Assembly (NCBI GenBank): GCA_903813345.2
Contig: CAIIXF020000680.1
Coordinates: 1-59,000, forward strand
From: Owenia fusiformis
Lineage: Eukaryota; Annelida; Polychaeta; Sabellida; Oweniidae
Direction: 5' to 3'
Length of the DNA stretch: 59,000 nucleotides
Positions within the stretch are counted from its first letter, which is position 1. Every line of letters starts with the position of its first letter. The notes below the pieces were generated by a model that ran no database searches, was not told where the DNA came from, and saw only the letters and a program-made list of their open reading frames with translations. The translations under genes and the position numbers were made by a program. Shown piece by piece: positions 11,441 to 25,400 of the stretch.

Positions 11441-12131
11441 CAAAAATTTCAAGAAATCTCTTTGTTTGATTATTTGTTTTTCCTTTGTTTAAAACTAAGA
11501 ACTTTTCTTGTAAATATCCTTGTAGATAATGTCCACACAATTGTTTTAATCAGTCCAATGTGTTCCCTGAAGGTTCATGTATAATCCAATGTAGTTCCTT
11601 TCCTCAAAATACTTTTAAACACTCTTGAAACTTGATATTGATAGGAGCAAAATTATGCAACATTTAACTGGCAGCCATTTTACTTACTTGACTACCTTAG
11701 TGACATCACTAATGTTTCAAAATATTTTTGATAAGCTAAAACATTGAAGTGGCCCATTAAATATGACATTTTAATATTGAAATAGTGTGTCTCTTGTTCA
11801 ATCTTTGCATTGGTGTTAAAAATATAATCTTTTTTGAAATGCATTAAGAAATATTTGATGATTAAGAAATTTCAACTTTTTTTGGAAAATGGCGGGAAAT
11901 TTGAATATTTGAGAAATGAAATGCTCACAACTTTTTTTTCAAAAAAAATTTTTTGCTCAAAAATCTCTAAAATCACTTTTTAAGTCCTGACAAATAGTAA
12001 ATGAATGATAAAAAAATATTTTCAAACTTTAAACGGGGACTTTAAGAACCTACTTTCAAGGCATTTCATGGAGGTACTCAATATAATATGAATGTCTTTT
12101 TTCTCCCTAGATTATGCAGATAGGTTGCCAC
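11441..12131. other. Probable intron, no exon recognised
   Basis: AT-rich, with long A/T runs around 11930-11960. A pyrimidine tract and AG (TTTTTTCTCCCTAG, with a second AG at 12131) precede the first RAD17-like exon. The P-loop (Walker A) exon expected upstream in RAD17 was looked for and not found here or at 1-6190. Confidence 0.45.
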
Positions 12132-12240
12132 CCAGTCCCAGATTAAACAGTTCTCTGATTTCTTACTGAGGGCAAACAAATATAACAAACTTCAGATATT
12201 CAACCAAGAGGCTTCACATAACAAGATCAATCTAGCGGAG
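12132..12240 (+). pseudogene. RAD17: RAD17-like exon (SQIKQF..LLRANKYNKLQ)
   Basis: In frame the segment reads TQSQIKQFSDFLLRANKYN and continues KLQIF. It matches the RAD17 block between Walker A and Walker B, whose hallmark is SQI-x-F-x-FLLRA-x-KYNKLQ. The 3' edge is a clean donor, GCGGAG|gtgagg, in phase 0. The 5' edge is less clear because an in-frame TAG lies just upstream, so I place the acceptor at ...GCAGATAG|GTTGCC. Confidence 0.75.
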
Positions 12241-12525
12241 GTGAGGCAAATATTGTTAAGAAAGCATATTCCAAAACCTACATGTATACAATTCCAACAG
12301 CCAAAGATAAGGGTTAACATTTCCATTCCCATGTAAAGATCGTCTTACATCCATTATTCAGCCATTGAGCTTTTGTAAATTGAATGGTATTTGACGAAAT
12401 TATGATAATTCCAAACAACATGTATTAATCTCTTTGACTAGATTATTACAAAAGTCAAAAAAGAAGCACTTCTTCAAATCTATATTCTCCAAACCGAATA
12501 TTGAAATTTCTTCTGTTGATTTCAG

Positions 12526-12578
12526 GAATTTCCAAATGCATTTCTGAAAGATGCCACTCTATTCCATAGCACTCTAAG
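12526..12578 (+). pseudogene. RAD17: RAD17-like exon (EFPNAFLKDATLFHSTL)
   Basis: A 53 bp exon between TTGATTTCAG and the donor CTAAG|gtaaga. It encodes EFPNAFLKDATLFHSTLR, matching the RAD17 EDLPN-x-F-x-RD segment after Walker B. It ends two bases into an Arg codon, which the next exon completes, so the splice phase is preserved. Confidence 0.8.
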
Positions 12579-12925
12579 GTAAGAGTTACTCTGCCTCAAT
12601 TTTTCTAAATATTTCCCACTGCAATGTGCCTCATTTTCTGGAACATCTATACTATTAAGACAATCAAGTATGTTCCTATACTTTATTCCTCTGGAACTTC
12701 TATATAATTGAAAGAATGAAGTACACATTTCCCACTTCAACATGCCCCATTTTCAGGAACTTCAAGACAATTGATAGAGTGTGAAGTATGTTCCTCTATG
12801 ATTTATTCCACGATTTCTCCATTAATTATTAAAATATTTTTGTCCAGTGTTTATTGTAATTAAAAAATGCAAATAAAATAGTTTTCAATATTGTTGTGAT
12901 ATAGACATTTTACCTGTATTTTTAG

Positions 12926-13051
12926 GAGTTACCTGGCAACAGGACGATGCCCTCTGGTGTTCATCATCAGTGACAGCTCATCTAGTCAATCAGGAGAGCG
13001 CCATCTATTCCCCAAAGACATCCAACTTCAGCTAGGAGTACATTCTATCAG
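12926..13051 (+). pseudogene. RAD17: RAD17-like exon (GRCPLVFIISDS..LFPKDIQ)
   Basis: A 126 bp exon between TATTTTTAG and the donor CAG|gtaatt. The first base completes the Arg codon of the previous exon. It reads SYLATGRCPLVFIISDSSSS and then ends RHLFPKDIQLQLGVHSIR, the sensor-1 strand region of RAD17 (RCPLIFIISDS and LFPKEIQ in the family). No stop codon lies inside. This is the most diagnostic RAD17 segment in the window. Confidence 0.88.
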
Positions 13052-13423
13052 GTAATTTCAGTAGGATTGATTTGTCACTGATAGATTTGAGGTCATAAAG
13101 CCAATTAGATATGTCTTATAAAGAATGAAACATTTTGTGCATTAGATTTTATTCACTATGGCTACATCGAAAATAATCAACAATGATGTCATCAAATCCT
13201 GATAACTTTTAATCAATTGTTGGACACTCACATGTAACACTTGGAATATTATTAATTGAACACATTTGTTTTGAAAGCAATGTAGACAGCCATTTTGGAA
13301 TTCCTCAACCATGCATCCTGTTTAGTCCTCATGTAATTATAATTGAATGACCCATTCTGGATTTGAACCATGGACATTTGTAGAGTTAACCTATAAGAAA
13401 ATGATGAACCAGTTTAATTTCAG
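13052..13423 (+). other. Intron-like DNA where a conserved RAD17 exon is missing
   Basis: RAD17 proteins have a conserved FNP-APT segment between LFPKEIQ and the sensor-2 motif. Nothing resembling it is coded here on the plus strand. The segment ends in a normal acceptor, AGTTTAATTTCAG. Confidence 0.5.
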
Positions 13424-13493
13424 AATAGATCTGGCATAAGTGCAGGGGACATCAGAGGTGCAATCAATTCACTGCAGTTTGCCTGCCTTAAAG
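13424..13493 (+). pseudogene. RAD17: First, divergent copy of the RAD17 sensor-2 exon
   Basis: The only copy in the array with a proper acceptor, AGTTTAATTTCAG|AATAGA. It ends in the donor CTTAAAG|gtgagtag. In frame it reads NRSGISAGDIRGAINSLQF and ends ACLK. RAD17 proteins have GDIRSAINSLQF at this place, the lid/sensor-2 helix of the AAA+ module. Its first 20 bases differ from those of all following copies (AATCCCTTGCAATGGGAAGT), as if this founder has small indels. Confidence 0.75.
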
Positions 13494-16400
13494 GTGAGTA
13501 GAGAGCAAAGTACAATAGAATCCCTTGCAATGGGAAGTGCAGGGGACATCAGAGGTGCAATTAATTCACTACAGTTTGCCTGCCTTAAAGGTGAGTAGAG
13601 AGCAAAGTATGATAGAATCCCTTGCAATGGGAAGTGCAGGGGACATCAGAGGTGCAATCAATTCACTGCAGTTTGCCTGCCTTTAAGGTGAGTAGAGAGC
13701 AAAGTACAATAGAATCCCTTGCAATGGGAAGTGCAGGGGACATCAGAGGTGCAATCAATTCACTACAGTTTGCCTGCCTTAAAGGTGAGTAGAGAGCCAG
13801 ATACAATAGAATCCCTTGCAATGGGAAGTGCAGGGGACATCAGAGGTGCAATTAATTCACTACAGTTTGCCTGCCTTAAAGGTGAGTAGAGAGCAAAGTA
13901 GAATAGAATCCCTTGCAATGGGAAGTGCAGGGGACATCAGAGGTGCAATTAATTCACTACAGTTTGCCTACCTTAAAGGTGAGTATAGAACAAAGTAGAA
14001 TAGAATCCCTTGCAATGGGAAGTGCAGGAGACATCAGAGGTGCAATAAATTCACTGCAGTTTGCCTGCCTTAAAGGTGAGTATAGAGCAAAGTACATTAG
14101 AATCCCTTGCAATGGGAAGTGCAGGGGACATCAGAGGTGCAATCAATTCACTACAGTTTGCCTGCCTTAAAGGTGAGTATAGGGCCAAGTACACTAGAAT
14201 CCCTTGCAATGGGAAGTGCAGGGGACATCAGAGGTGCAATTAATTCACTACAGTTTGCCTGCCTTAAAGGTGAGTATAGGGCCAAGTACAATAGAATCCC
14301 TTGCAATGGGAAGTGCAGGGGACATCAGAGGTGCAATTAATTCACTACAGTTTGCCTGCCTTAAAGGTGAGTATAGGGCCAAGTACAATAGAATCCCTTG
14401 CAATGGGAAGTGCAGGGGACATCAGAGGTGCAATCAATTCACTGCAGTTTGCCTGCCTTTAAGGTGAGTATAGGGCCAAGTACATTAGAATCCCTTACAA
14501 TGGGAAGTGCAGGGGACATCAGAGGTGCAATCAATTCACTGCAGTTTGCCTGCCTTTAAGGTGAGTATAGGGCCAAGTACATTAGAATCCCTTGCAATGG
14601 GAAGTGCAGGGGACATCAGAGGTGCAATCAATTCACTGCAGTTTGCATGCCTTTAAGGTGAGTATAGGGCCAAGTACATTAGAATCCCTTGCAATGGGAA
14701 GTGCAGGGGACATCAGAGGTGCAATCAATTCACTGCAGTTTGCCTGCCTTTAAGGTGAGTATAGGGCCAAGTACATTAGAATCCCTTGCAATGGGAAGTG
14801 CAGGGGACATCAGAGGTGCAATTAATTCACTACAGTTTGCCTGCCTTAAAGGTGAGTATAGGGCCAAGCACAATAGAATCCCTTGTAATGGGAAGTGCAG
14901 GGGACACCAGAGGTGCAATCAATTCACTGCAGTTTGCCTGCCTTTAAGGTGAGTATAGGGCCAAGTACATTAGAATCCCTTGCAATGGGAAGTGCAGGTG
15001 ACATCAGAGGTGCAATCAATTCACTGCAGTTTGCCTGCCTTTAAGGTGAGTAGAGAGCAAAGTATGATAGAATCCCTTGCAATGGGAAGTGCAGGGGACA
15101 TCAGAGGTGCAATCAATTCACTGCAGTTTGCCTGCCTTTAAGGTGAGTAGAGAGCAAAGTACAATAGAATCCCTTGCAATGGGAAGTGCAGGGGACATCA
15201 GAGGTGCAATCAATTCACTACAGTTTGCCTGCCTTAAAGGTGAGTAGAGAGCCAGATACAATAGAATCCCTTGCAATGGGAAGTGCAGGGGACATCAGAG
15301 GTGCAATTAATTCACTACAGTTTGCCTGCCTTAAAGGTGAGTAGAGAGCAAAGTAGAATAGAATCCCTTGCAATGGGAAGTGCAGGGGACATCAGAGGTG
15401 CAATTAATTCACTACAGTTTGCCTACCTTAAAGGTGAGTATAGAACAAAGTAGAATAGAATCCCTTGCAATGGGAAGTGCAGGAGACATCAGAGGTGCAA
15501 TAAATTCACTGCAGTTTGCCTGCCTTAAAGGTGAGTATAGAGCAAAGTACATTAGAATCCCTTGCAATGGGAAGTGCAGGGGACATCAGAGGTGCAATCA
15601 ATTCACTACAGTTTGCCTGCCTTAAAGGTGAGTATAGGGCCAAGTACACTAGAATCCCTTGCAATGGGAAGTGCAGGGGACATCAGAGGTGCAATTAATT
15701 CACTACAGTTTGCCTGCCTTAAAGGTGAGTATAGGGCCAAGTACAATAGAATCCCTTGCAATGGGAAGTGCAGGGGACATCAGAGGTGCAATTAATTCAC
15801 TACAGTTTGCCTGCCTTAAAGGTGAGTATAGGGCCAAGTACAATAGAATCCCTTGCAATGGGAAGTGCAGGGGACATCAGAGGTGCAATCAATTCACTGC
15901 AGTTTGCCTGCCTTTAAGGTGAGTATAGGGCCAAGTACATTAGAATCCCTTACAATGGGAAGTGCAGGGGACATCAGAGGTGCAATCAATTCACTGCAGT
16001 TTGCCTGCCTTTAAGGTGAGTATAGGGCCAAGTACATTAGAATCCCTTACAATGGGAAGTGCAGGGGACATCAGAGGTGCAATCAATTCACTGCAGTTTG
16101 CCTGCCTTTAAGGTGAGTATAGGGCCAAGTACATTAGAATCCCTTGCAATGGGAAGTGCAGGGGACATCAGAGGTGCAATCAATTCACTGCAGTTTGCCT
16201 GCCTTTAAGGTGAGTATAGGGCCAAGTACATTAGAATCCCTTGCAATGGGAAGTGCAGGGGACATCAGAGGTGCAATCAATTCACTGCAGTTTGCCTGCC
16301 TTTAAGGTGAGTATAGGGCCAAGTACATTAGAATCCCTTGCAATGGGAAGTGCAGGGGACATCAGAGGTGCAATTAATTCACTACAGTTTGCCTGCCTTA

Positions 16401-19400
16401 AAGGTGAGTATAGGGCCAAGCACAATAGAATCCCTTGCAATGGGAAGTGCAGGGGACATCAGAGGTGCAATCAATTCACTGCAGTTTGCCTGCCTTTAAG
16501 GTGAGTAGAGAGCAAAGTACATTAGAATCCCTTGCAATGGGAAGTGCAGGGGACATCAGAGGTGCAATTAATTCACTACAGTTTGCCTGCCTTAAAGGTG
16601 AGTAGAGAGCAAAGTACATTAGAATCCCTTGCAATGGGAAGTGCAGGGGACATCAGAGGTGCAATTAATTCACTACAGTTTGCCTGCCTTAAAGGTGAGT
16701 AGAGAGCAAAGTACAATAGAATCCCTTGCAATGGGAAGTGCAGGGGACATCAGAGGTGCAATTAATTCACTACAGTCTGCCTGCCTTAAAGGTGAGTATA
16801 GGGCCAAGTACAATAGAATCCCTTGCAATGGGAAGTGCAGGGGACATCAGAGGTGCAATCAATTCACTGCAGTTTGCCTGCCTTTAAGGTGAGTAGAGAG
16901 CAAAGTACATTAGAATCCCTTGCAATGGGAAGTGCAGGGGACATCAGAGGTGCAATCAATTCACTGCAGTTTGCCTGCCTTTAAGGTGAGTATAGGGCCA
17001 CGTACATTAGAATCCCTTGCAATGGGAAGTGCAGGGGACATCAGAGGTGCAATCAATTCACTGCAGTTTGCCTGCCTTTAAGGTGAGTATAGGGCCAAGT
17101 ACATTAGAATCCCTTGCAATGGGAAGTGCAGGTGACATCAGAGGTGCAATCAATTCACTGCAGTTTGCCTGCCTTTAAGGTGAGTATAGGGCCAAGTACA
17201 TTAGAATCCCTTACAATGGGAAGTGCAGGGGACATCAGAGGTGCAATCAATTCACTGCAGTTTGCCTGCCTTTAAGGTGAGTATAGGGCCAAGTACATTA
17301 GAATCCCTTGCAATGGGAAGTGCAGGGGACATCAGAGGTGCAATCAATTCACTGCAGTTTGCCTGCCTTTAAGGTGAGTATAGGGCCAAGTACATTAGAA
17401 TCCCTTGCAATGGGAAGTGCAGGGGACATCAGAGGTGCAATCAATTCACTGCAATTTGCCTGCCTTTAAGGTGAGTATAGGGCCAAGTACATTAGAATCC
17501 CTTGCAATGGGAAGTGCAGGGGACATCAGAGGTGCAATTAATTCACTACAGTCTGCCTGCCTTAAAGGTGAGTATAGGGCCAAGTACAATAGAATCCCTT
17601 GCAATGGGAAGTGCAGGGGACATCAGAGGTGCAATCAATTCACTGCAGTTTGCCTGCCTTTAAGGTGAGTAGAGAGCAAAGTACATTAGAATCCCTTGCA
17701 ATGGGAAGTGCAGGGGACATCAGAGGTGCAATTAATTCACTACAGTTTGCCTGCCTTAAAGGTGAGTAGAGAGCAAAGTACATTAGAATCCCTTGCAATG
17801 GGAAGTGCAGGGGACATCAGAGGTGCAATTAATTCACTACAGTTTGCCTGCCTTAAAGGTGAGTAGAGAGCAAAGTACAATAGAATCCCTTGCAATGGGA
17901 AGTGCAGGGGACATCAGAGGTGCAATTAATTCACTACACTTTGCCTGCCTTAAAGGTGAGTAGAGAGCAAAGTACAATAGAATCCCTTGCAATGGAAAGT
18001 GCAGGGGACATCAGAGGTGCAATCAATTCACTGCAGTTTGCCTGCCTTAAAGGTGAGTAGAGAGCAAAGTACATTAGAATCCCTTACAATGGGAAGTGCA
18101 GGGGACATCAGAGGTGCAATCAATTCACTGCAGTTTGCCTGCCTTAAAGGTGAGTATAGGGCCAAGTACATTAGAATCCCTTGCAATGGGAAGTGCAGGG
18201 GACATCAGAGGTGCAATTAATTTACTACAGTTTGCCTGCCTTAAGGGTGAGTAGAGAGCAAAGTACAATAGAATCCCTTGCAATGGGAAGTGCAGGGGAC
18301 ATCAGAGGTGCAATTAATTCACTACAGTTTGCCTACCTTAAAGGTGAGTATAGAACAAAGTAGAATATAATCCCTTGCAATGGGAAGTGCAGGAGACATC
18401 AGAGGTGCAATCAATTCACTGCAGTTTGCCTGCCTTAAAGGTGAGTATAGAGCAAAGTACATTAGAATCCCTTACAATGGGAAGTGCAGGGGACATCAGA
18501 GGTGCAATCAATTCACTACAGTTTGCCTACCTTAAAGGTGAGTATAGAGCAAAGTACATTAGAATCCCTTGCAATGGGAAGTGCAGGGGACATCAGAGGT
18601 GCAATCAATTCACTACAGTTTACCTGCCTTAAAGGTGAGTATAGGGCCAAGTACACTAGAATCCCTTGCAATGGGAAGTGCAGGGGACATCAGAGGTGCA
18701 ATCAATTCACTACAGTTTGCCTGCCTTAAAGGTGAGTGTAGGGCCAAGTACAATAGAATCCCTTGCAATGGGAAGTGCAGGGGACATCAGAGGTGCAATT
18801 AATTCACTACAGTTTGCCTGCCTTAAAGGTGAGTAGAGAGCAAAGTACAATAGAATCCCTTGCAATGGGAAGTGCAGGGGACATCAGAGGTGCAATTAAT
18901 TCACTACAGTTTGCCTGCCTTAAAGGTGAGTAGAGAGCAAAGTACATTAGAATCCCTTGCAATGGGAAGTGCAGGGGACATCAGAGGTGCAATTAATTCA
19001 CTACAGTTTGCCTGCCTTAAAGGTGAGTAGAGAGCAAAGTACAATAGAATCCCTTGCAATGGGAAGTGCAGGGGACATCAGAGGTGCAATTAATTCACTA
19101 CAGTCTGCCTGCCTTAAAGGTGAGTATAGGGCCAAGTACAATAGAATCCCTTGCAATGGGAAGTACAGGGGACATCAGAGGTGCAATCAATTCACTGCAG
19201 TTTGCCTGCCTTTAAGGTGAGTAGAGAGCAAAGTACATTAGAATCCCTTGCAATGGGAAGTGCAGGGGACATCAGAGGTGCAATTAATTCACTACAGTTT
19301 GCCTGCCTTAAAGGTGAGTAGAGAGCAAAGTACACTAGAATCCCTTGCAATGGGAAGTGCAGGGGACATCAGAGGTGCAATTAATTCACTACAGTTTGCC

Positions 19401-22400
19401 TGCCTTAAAGGTGAGTAGAGAGCAAAGTACAATAGAATCCCTTGCAATGGGAAGTGCAGGGGACATCAGAGGTGCAATTAATTCACTACAGTTTGCCTGC
19501 CTTAAAGGTGAGTAGAGAGCAAAGTACAATAGAATCCCTTGCAATGGGAAGTGCAGGGGACATCAGAGGTGCAATCAATTCACTGCAGTTTGCCTGCCTT
19601 AAAGGTGAGTAGATAGCAAAGTACAATAGAATCCCTTGCAATGGGAAGTGCAGGGGACATCAGAGGTGCAATCAATTTACTGCAGTTTGCCTGCCTTTAA
19701 GGTGAGTATAGGGCCAAGTACACTAGAATCCCTTGCAATGGGAAGTGCAGGGGACATCAGAGGTGCAATCAATTCACTGCAGTTTGCCTGCCTTTAAGGT
19801 GAGTATAGGGCCAAGTACATTAGAATCCCTTGCAATGGGAAGTGCAGGGGACATCAGAGGTGCAATTAATTCACTACAATTTGCCTGCCTTTAAGGTGAG
19901 TAGAGAGCAAAGTACAATAGAATCCCTTGCAATGGGAAGTGCAGGGGACATCAGAGGTGCAATTAATTCACTACAGTTTGCCTGCCTTAAGGGTGAGTAG
20001 AGAGCAAAGTACAATAGAATCCCTTGCAATGGGAAGTGCAGGGGACATCAGAGGTGCAATCAATTCACTACAGTTTGCCTGCCTTAAGGGTGAGTAGAGA
20101 GCAAAGTACAATAGAATCCCTTGTAATGGGAAGTGCAGGGGACATCAGAGGTGCAATTAATTCACTACAGTTTGCCTGCCTTAAGGGTGAGTAGAGAGCA
20201 AAGTACAATAGAATCCCTTGCAATGGGAAGTGCAGGGGACATCAGAGGTGCAATCAATTCACTACAGTTTGCCTGCCTTAAAGGTGAGTATAGGGCGAAG
20301 TAGAAAATAGAATCCCTTGCAATTGGAAGTGCAGGGGACATCAGAGGTGCAATCAATTCACTGCAGTTTGCCTGCCTTTAAGGTGAGTAGAGAGCAAAGT
20401 ACACTAGAATCCCTTGCAATGGGAAGTGCAGGGGACATCAGAGGTGCAATTAATTCACTACAGTTTGCCTGCCTTAAAGGTGAGTAGAGAGCAAAGTACA
20501 ATAGAATCCCTTGCAATGGGAAGTACAGGGGACATCAGAGGTGCAATCAATTCACTGCAGTTTGCCTGCCTTAAAGGTGAGTAGAGAGCAAAGTACATTA
20601 GAATCCCTTGCAATGGGAAGTGCAGGGGACATCAGAGGTGCAATCAATTCACTGCAGTTTGCCTGCCTTAAAGGTGAGTAGAGAGCAAAGTACAATAGAA
20701 TCCCTTGCAATGGGAAGTGCAGGTGACATCAGAGGTGCAATCAATTCACTGCAGTTTGCCTGCCTTTAAGGTGAGTATAGGGCCAAGTACATTAGAATCC
20801 CTTGCAATGGGAAGTGCAGGGGACATCAGAGGTGCAATTAATTTACTACAGTTTGCCTGCCTTAAGGGTGAGTAGAGAGCAAAGTACAATAGAATCCCTT
20901 GCAATGGGAAGTGCAGGGGACATCAGAGGTGCAATTAATTCACTACAGTTTGCCTACCTTAAAGGTGAGTATAGAACAAAGTAGAATAGAATCCCTTGCA
21001 ATGGGAAGTGCAGGAGACATCAGAGGTGCAATCAATTCACTGCAGTTTGCCTGCCTTAAAGGTGAGTATAGAGCAAAGTACATTAGAATCCCTTGCAATG
21101 GGAAGTGCAGGGGACATCAGAGGTGCAATCAATTCACTACAGTTTGCCTGCCTTAAAGGTGAGTATAGAGCAAAGTACATTAGAATCCCTTGCAATGGGA
21201 AGTGCAGGGGACATCAGAGGTGCAATCAATTCACTACAGTTTGCCTGCCTTAAAGGTGAGTATAGGGCCAAGTACACTAGAATCCCTTGCAATGGGAAGT
21301 CCAGGGGACATCAGAGGTGCAATCAATTCACTACAGTTTGCCTGCCTTAAAGGTGAGTATAGGGCCAAGTACAATAGAATCCCTTGCAATGGGATGTGCA
21401 GGGGACATCAGAGGTGCAATTAATTCACTACAGTTTGCCTGCCTTAAAGGTGAGTATAGGGCCAAGTACAATAGAATCCCTTGCAATGGGAAGTGCAGGG
21501 GACATCAGAGGTGCAATCAATTCACTGCAGTTTGCCTGCCTTAAAGGTGAGTATAGGGCCAAGTACATTAGAATCCCTTGCAATGGGAAGTGCAGGGGAC
21601 ATCAGAGGTGCAATCAATTCACTGCAGTTTGCCTGCCTTAAAGGTGAGTATAGGGCCAAGTACACTAGAATCCCTTGCAATGGGAAGTGCAGGGGACATC
21701 AGAGGTGCAATCAATTCACTACAGTTTGCCTGCCTTAAAGGTGAGTATAGGGCCAAGTACACTTAAATCCCTTGCAATGGGAAGTGCAGGGGACATCAGA
21801 GGTGCAATTAATTCACTACAGTTTGCCTGCCTTAAAGGTGAGTATAGGGCCAAGTATAGAATCCCTTGCAATGGGAAGTGCAGGGGACATCAGAGGTGCA
21901 ATCAATTCACTGCAGTTTGCCTGCCTTAAAGGTGAGTATAGGGCCAAGTACATTAGAATCCCTTGCAATGGGAAGTGACGGGGACATCAGAGGTGCAATC
22001 AATTCACTGCAGTTTGCCTGCCTTTAAGGTGAGTAGAGAGCAAAGTACATTAGAATCCCTTGCAATGGGAAGTGCAGGGGACATCAGAGGTGCAATCAAT
22101 TCACTGCAGTTTGCCTGCCTTAAAGGTGAGTATAGGGCCAAGTACATTAGAATCCCTTGCAATGGGAAGTGCAGGTGACATCAGAGGTGCAATCAATTCA
22201 CTGCAGTTTGCCTGCCTTTAAGGTGAGTATAGGGCCAAGTACATTAGAATCCCTTGCAATGGGAAGTGCAGGGGACATCAGAGGTGCAATTAATTTACTA
22301 CAGTTTGCCTGCCTTAAGGGTGAGTAGAGAGCAAAGTACAATAGAATCCCTTGCAATGGGAAGTGCAGGGGACATCAGAGGTGCAATTAATTCACTACAG

Positions 22401-25400
22401 TTTGCCTACCTTAAAGGTGAGTATAGAACAAAGTAGAATAGAATCCCTTGCAATGGGAAGTGCAGGAGACATCAGAGGTGCAATCAATTCACTGCAGTTT
22501 GCCTGCCTTAAAGGTGAGTATAGAGCAAAGTACATTAGAATCCCTTGCAATGGGAAGTGCAGGGGACATCAGAGGTGCAATCAATTCACTACAGTTTGCC
22601 TGCCTTAAAGGTGAGTATAGAGCAAAGTACATTAGAATCCCTTGCAATGGGAAGTGCAGGGGACATCAGAGGTGCAATCAATTCACTACAGTTTGCCTGC
22701 CTTAAAGGTGAGTATAGGGCCAAGTACACTAGAATCCCTTGCAATGGGAAGTCCAGGGGACATCAGAGGTGCAATCAATTCACTACAGTTTGCCTGCCTT
22801 AAAGGTGAGTATAGGGCCAAGTACAATAGAATCCCTTGCAATGGGATGTGCAGGGGACATCAGAGGTGCAATTAATTCACTACAGTTTGCCTGCCTTAAA
22901 GGTGAGTATAGGGCCAAGTACAATAGAATCCCTTGCAATGGGAAGTGCAGGGGACATCAGAGGTGCAATCAATTCACTGCAGTTTGCCTGCCTTAAAGGT
23001 GAGTATAGGGCCAAGTACATTAGAATCCCTTGCAATGGGAAGTGCAGGGGACATCAGAGGTGCAATCAATTCACTGCAGTTTGCCTGCCTTAAAGGTGAG
23101 TATAGGGCCAAGTACACTAGAATCCCTTGCAATGGGAAGTGCAGGGGACATCAGAGGTGCAATCAATTCACTACAGTTTGCCTGCCTTAAAGGTGAGTAT
23201 AGGGCCAAGTACACTTAAATCCCTTGCAATGGGAAGTGCAGGGGACATCAGAGGTGCAATTAATTCACTACAGTTTGCCTGCCTTAAAGGTGAGTATAGG
23301 GCCAAGTATAGAATCCCTTGCAATGGGAAGTGCAGGGGACATCAGAGGTGCAATCAATTCACTGCAGTTTGCCTGCCTTAAAGGTGAGTATAGGGCCAAG
23401 TACATTAGAATCCCTTGCAATGGGAAGTGACGGGGACATCAGAGGTGCAATCAATTCACTGCAGTTTGCCTGCCTTTAAGGTGAGTAGAGAGCAAAGTAC
23501 AATAGAATCCCTTGCAATGGGAAGTGCAGGGGACATCAGAGGTGCAATTAATTCACTACAGTTTGCCTGCCTTAAAGGTGAGTAGAGAGCAAAGTACAAT
23601 AGAATCCCTTGCAATGGGAAGTGCAGGGGACATCAGAGGTGCAATCAATTCACTGCAGTTTGCCTGCCTTAAAGGTGAGTAGAGAGCAAAGTACATTAGA
23701 ATCCCTTACAATGGGAAGTGCAGGGGACATCAGAGGTGCAATCAATTCACTGCAGTTTGCCTGCCTTAAAGGTGAGTATAGGGCCAAGTACATTAGAATC
23801 CCTTGCAATGGGAAGTGCAGGGGACATCAGAGGTGCAATTAATTCACTACAGTTTGCCTGCCTTAAGGGTGAGTAGAGAGCAAAGTACAATAGAATCCCT
23901 TGTAATGGGAAGTGCAGGGGACATCAGAGGTGCAATTAATTCACTACAGTTTGCCTGCCTTTAGGGTGAGTACAGAGCAAAGTACAATAGAATCCCTTGC
24001 AATGGGAAGTGCAGGGGACATCAGAGGTGCAATCAATTCACTACAGTTTGCCTGCCTTAAAGGTGAGTATAGGGCGAAGTAGAAAATAGAATCCCTTGCA
24101 ATTGGGAGTGCAGGGGACATCAGAGGTGCAATCAATTCACTGCAGTTTGCCTGCCTTTAAGGTGAGTAGAGAGCAAAGTACACTAGAATCCCTTGCAATG
24201 GAAAGTGCAGGGGACATCAGAGGTGCAATTAATTCACTACAGTTTGCCTGCCTTAAAGGTGAGTAGAGAGCAAAGTACAATAGAATCCCTTGCAATGGGA
24301 AGTACAGGGGACATCAGAGGTGCAATCAATTCACTGCAGTTTGCCTGCCTTAAAGGTGAGTAGAGAGCAAAGTACATTAGAATCCCTTGCAATGGGAAGT
24401 GCAGGGGACATCAGAGGTGCAATCAATTCACTGCAGTTTGCCTGCCTTAAAGGTGAGTAGAGAGCAAAGTACATTAGAATCCCTTGCAATGGGAAGTGCA
24501 GGGGACATCAGAGGTGCAATCAATTCACTGCAGTTTGCCTGCCTTAAAGGTGAGTAGAGAGCAAAGTACAATAGAATCCCTTGCAATGGGAAGTGCAGGG
24601 GACATCAGAGGTGCAATCAATTCACTGCAGTTTGCCTGCCTTTAAGGTGAGTATAGGGCCAAGTACACTAGAATCCCTTGCAATGGGAAGTGCAGGGGAC
24701 ATCAGAGGTGCAATCAATTCACTGCAGTTTGCCTGCCTTTAAGGTGAGTATAGGGCTAAGTACATTAGAATCCCTTGCAATGGGAAGTGCAGGGGACATC
24801 AGAGGTGCAATCAATTCACTGCAGTTTGCCTGCCTTTAAGGTGAGTATAGGGCCAAGTACATTAGAATCCCTTGCAATGGGAAGTGCAGGGGACATCAGA
24901 GGTGCAATCAATTCACTGCAGTTTGCCTGCCTTTAAGGTGAGTATAGGGCCAAGTACATTAGAATCCCTTGCAATGGGAAGTGCAGGTGACATCAGAGGT
25001 GCAATCAATTCACTGCAGTTTGCCTGCCTTTAAGGTGAGTATAGGGCCAAGTACATTAGAATCCCTTACAATGGGAAGTGCAGGGGACATCAGAGGTGCA
25101 ATCAATTCACTGCAGTTTGCCTGCCTTTAAGGTGAGTATAGGGCCAAGTACATTAGAATCCCTTGCAATGGGAAGTGCAGGGGACATCAGAGGTGCAATC
25201 AATTCACTGCAGTTTGCCTGCCTTTAAGGTGAGTATAGGGCCAAGTACATTAGAATCCCTTGCAATGGGAAGTGCAGGGGACATCAGAGGTGCAATCAAT
25301 TCACTGCAGTTTGCCTGCCTTTAAGGTGAGTATAGGGCCAAGTACATTAGAATCCCTTGCAATGGGAAGTGCAGGGGACATCAGAGGTGCAATTAATTCA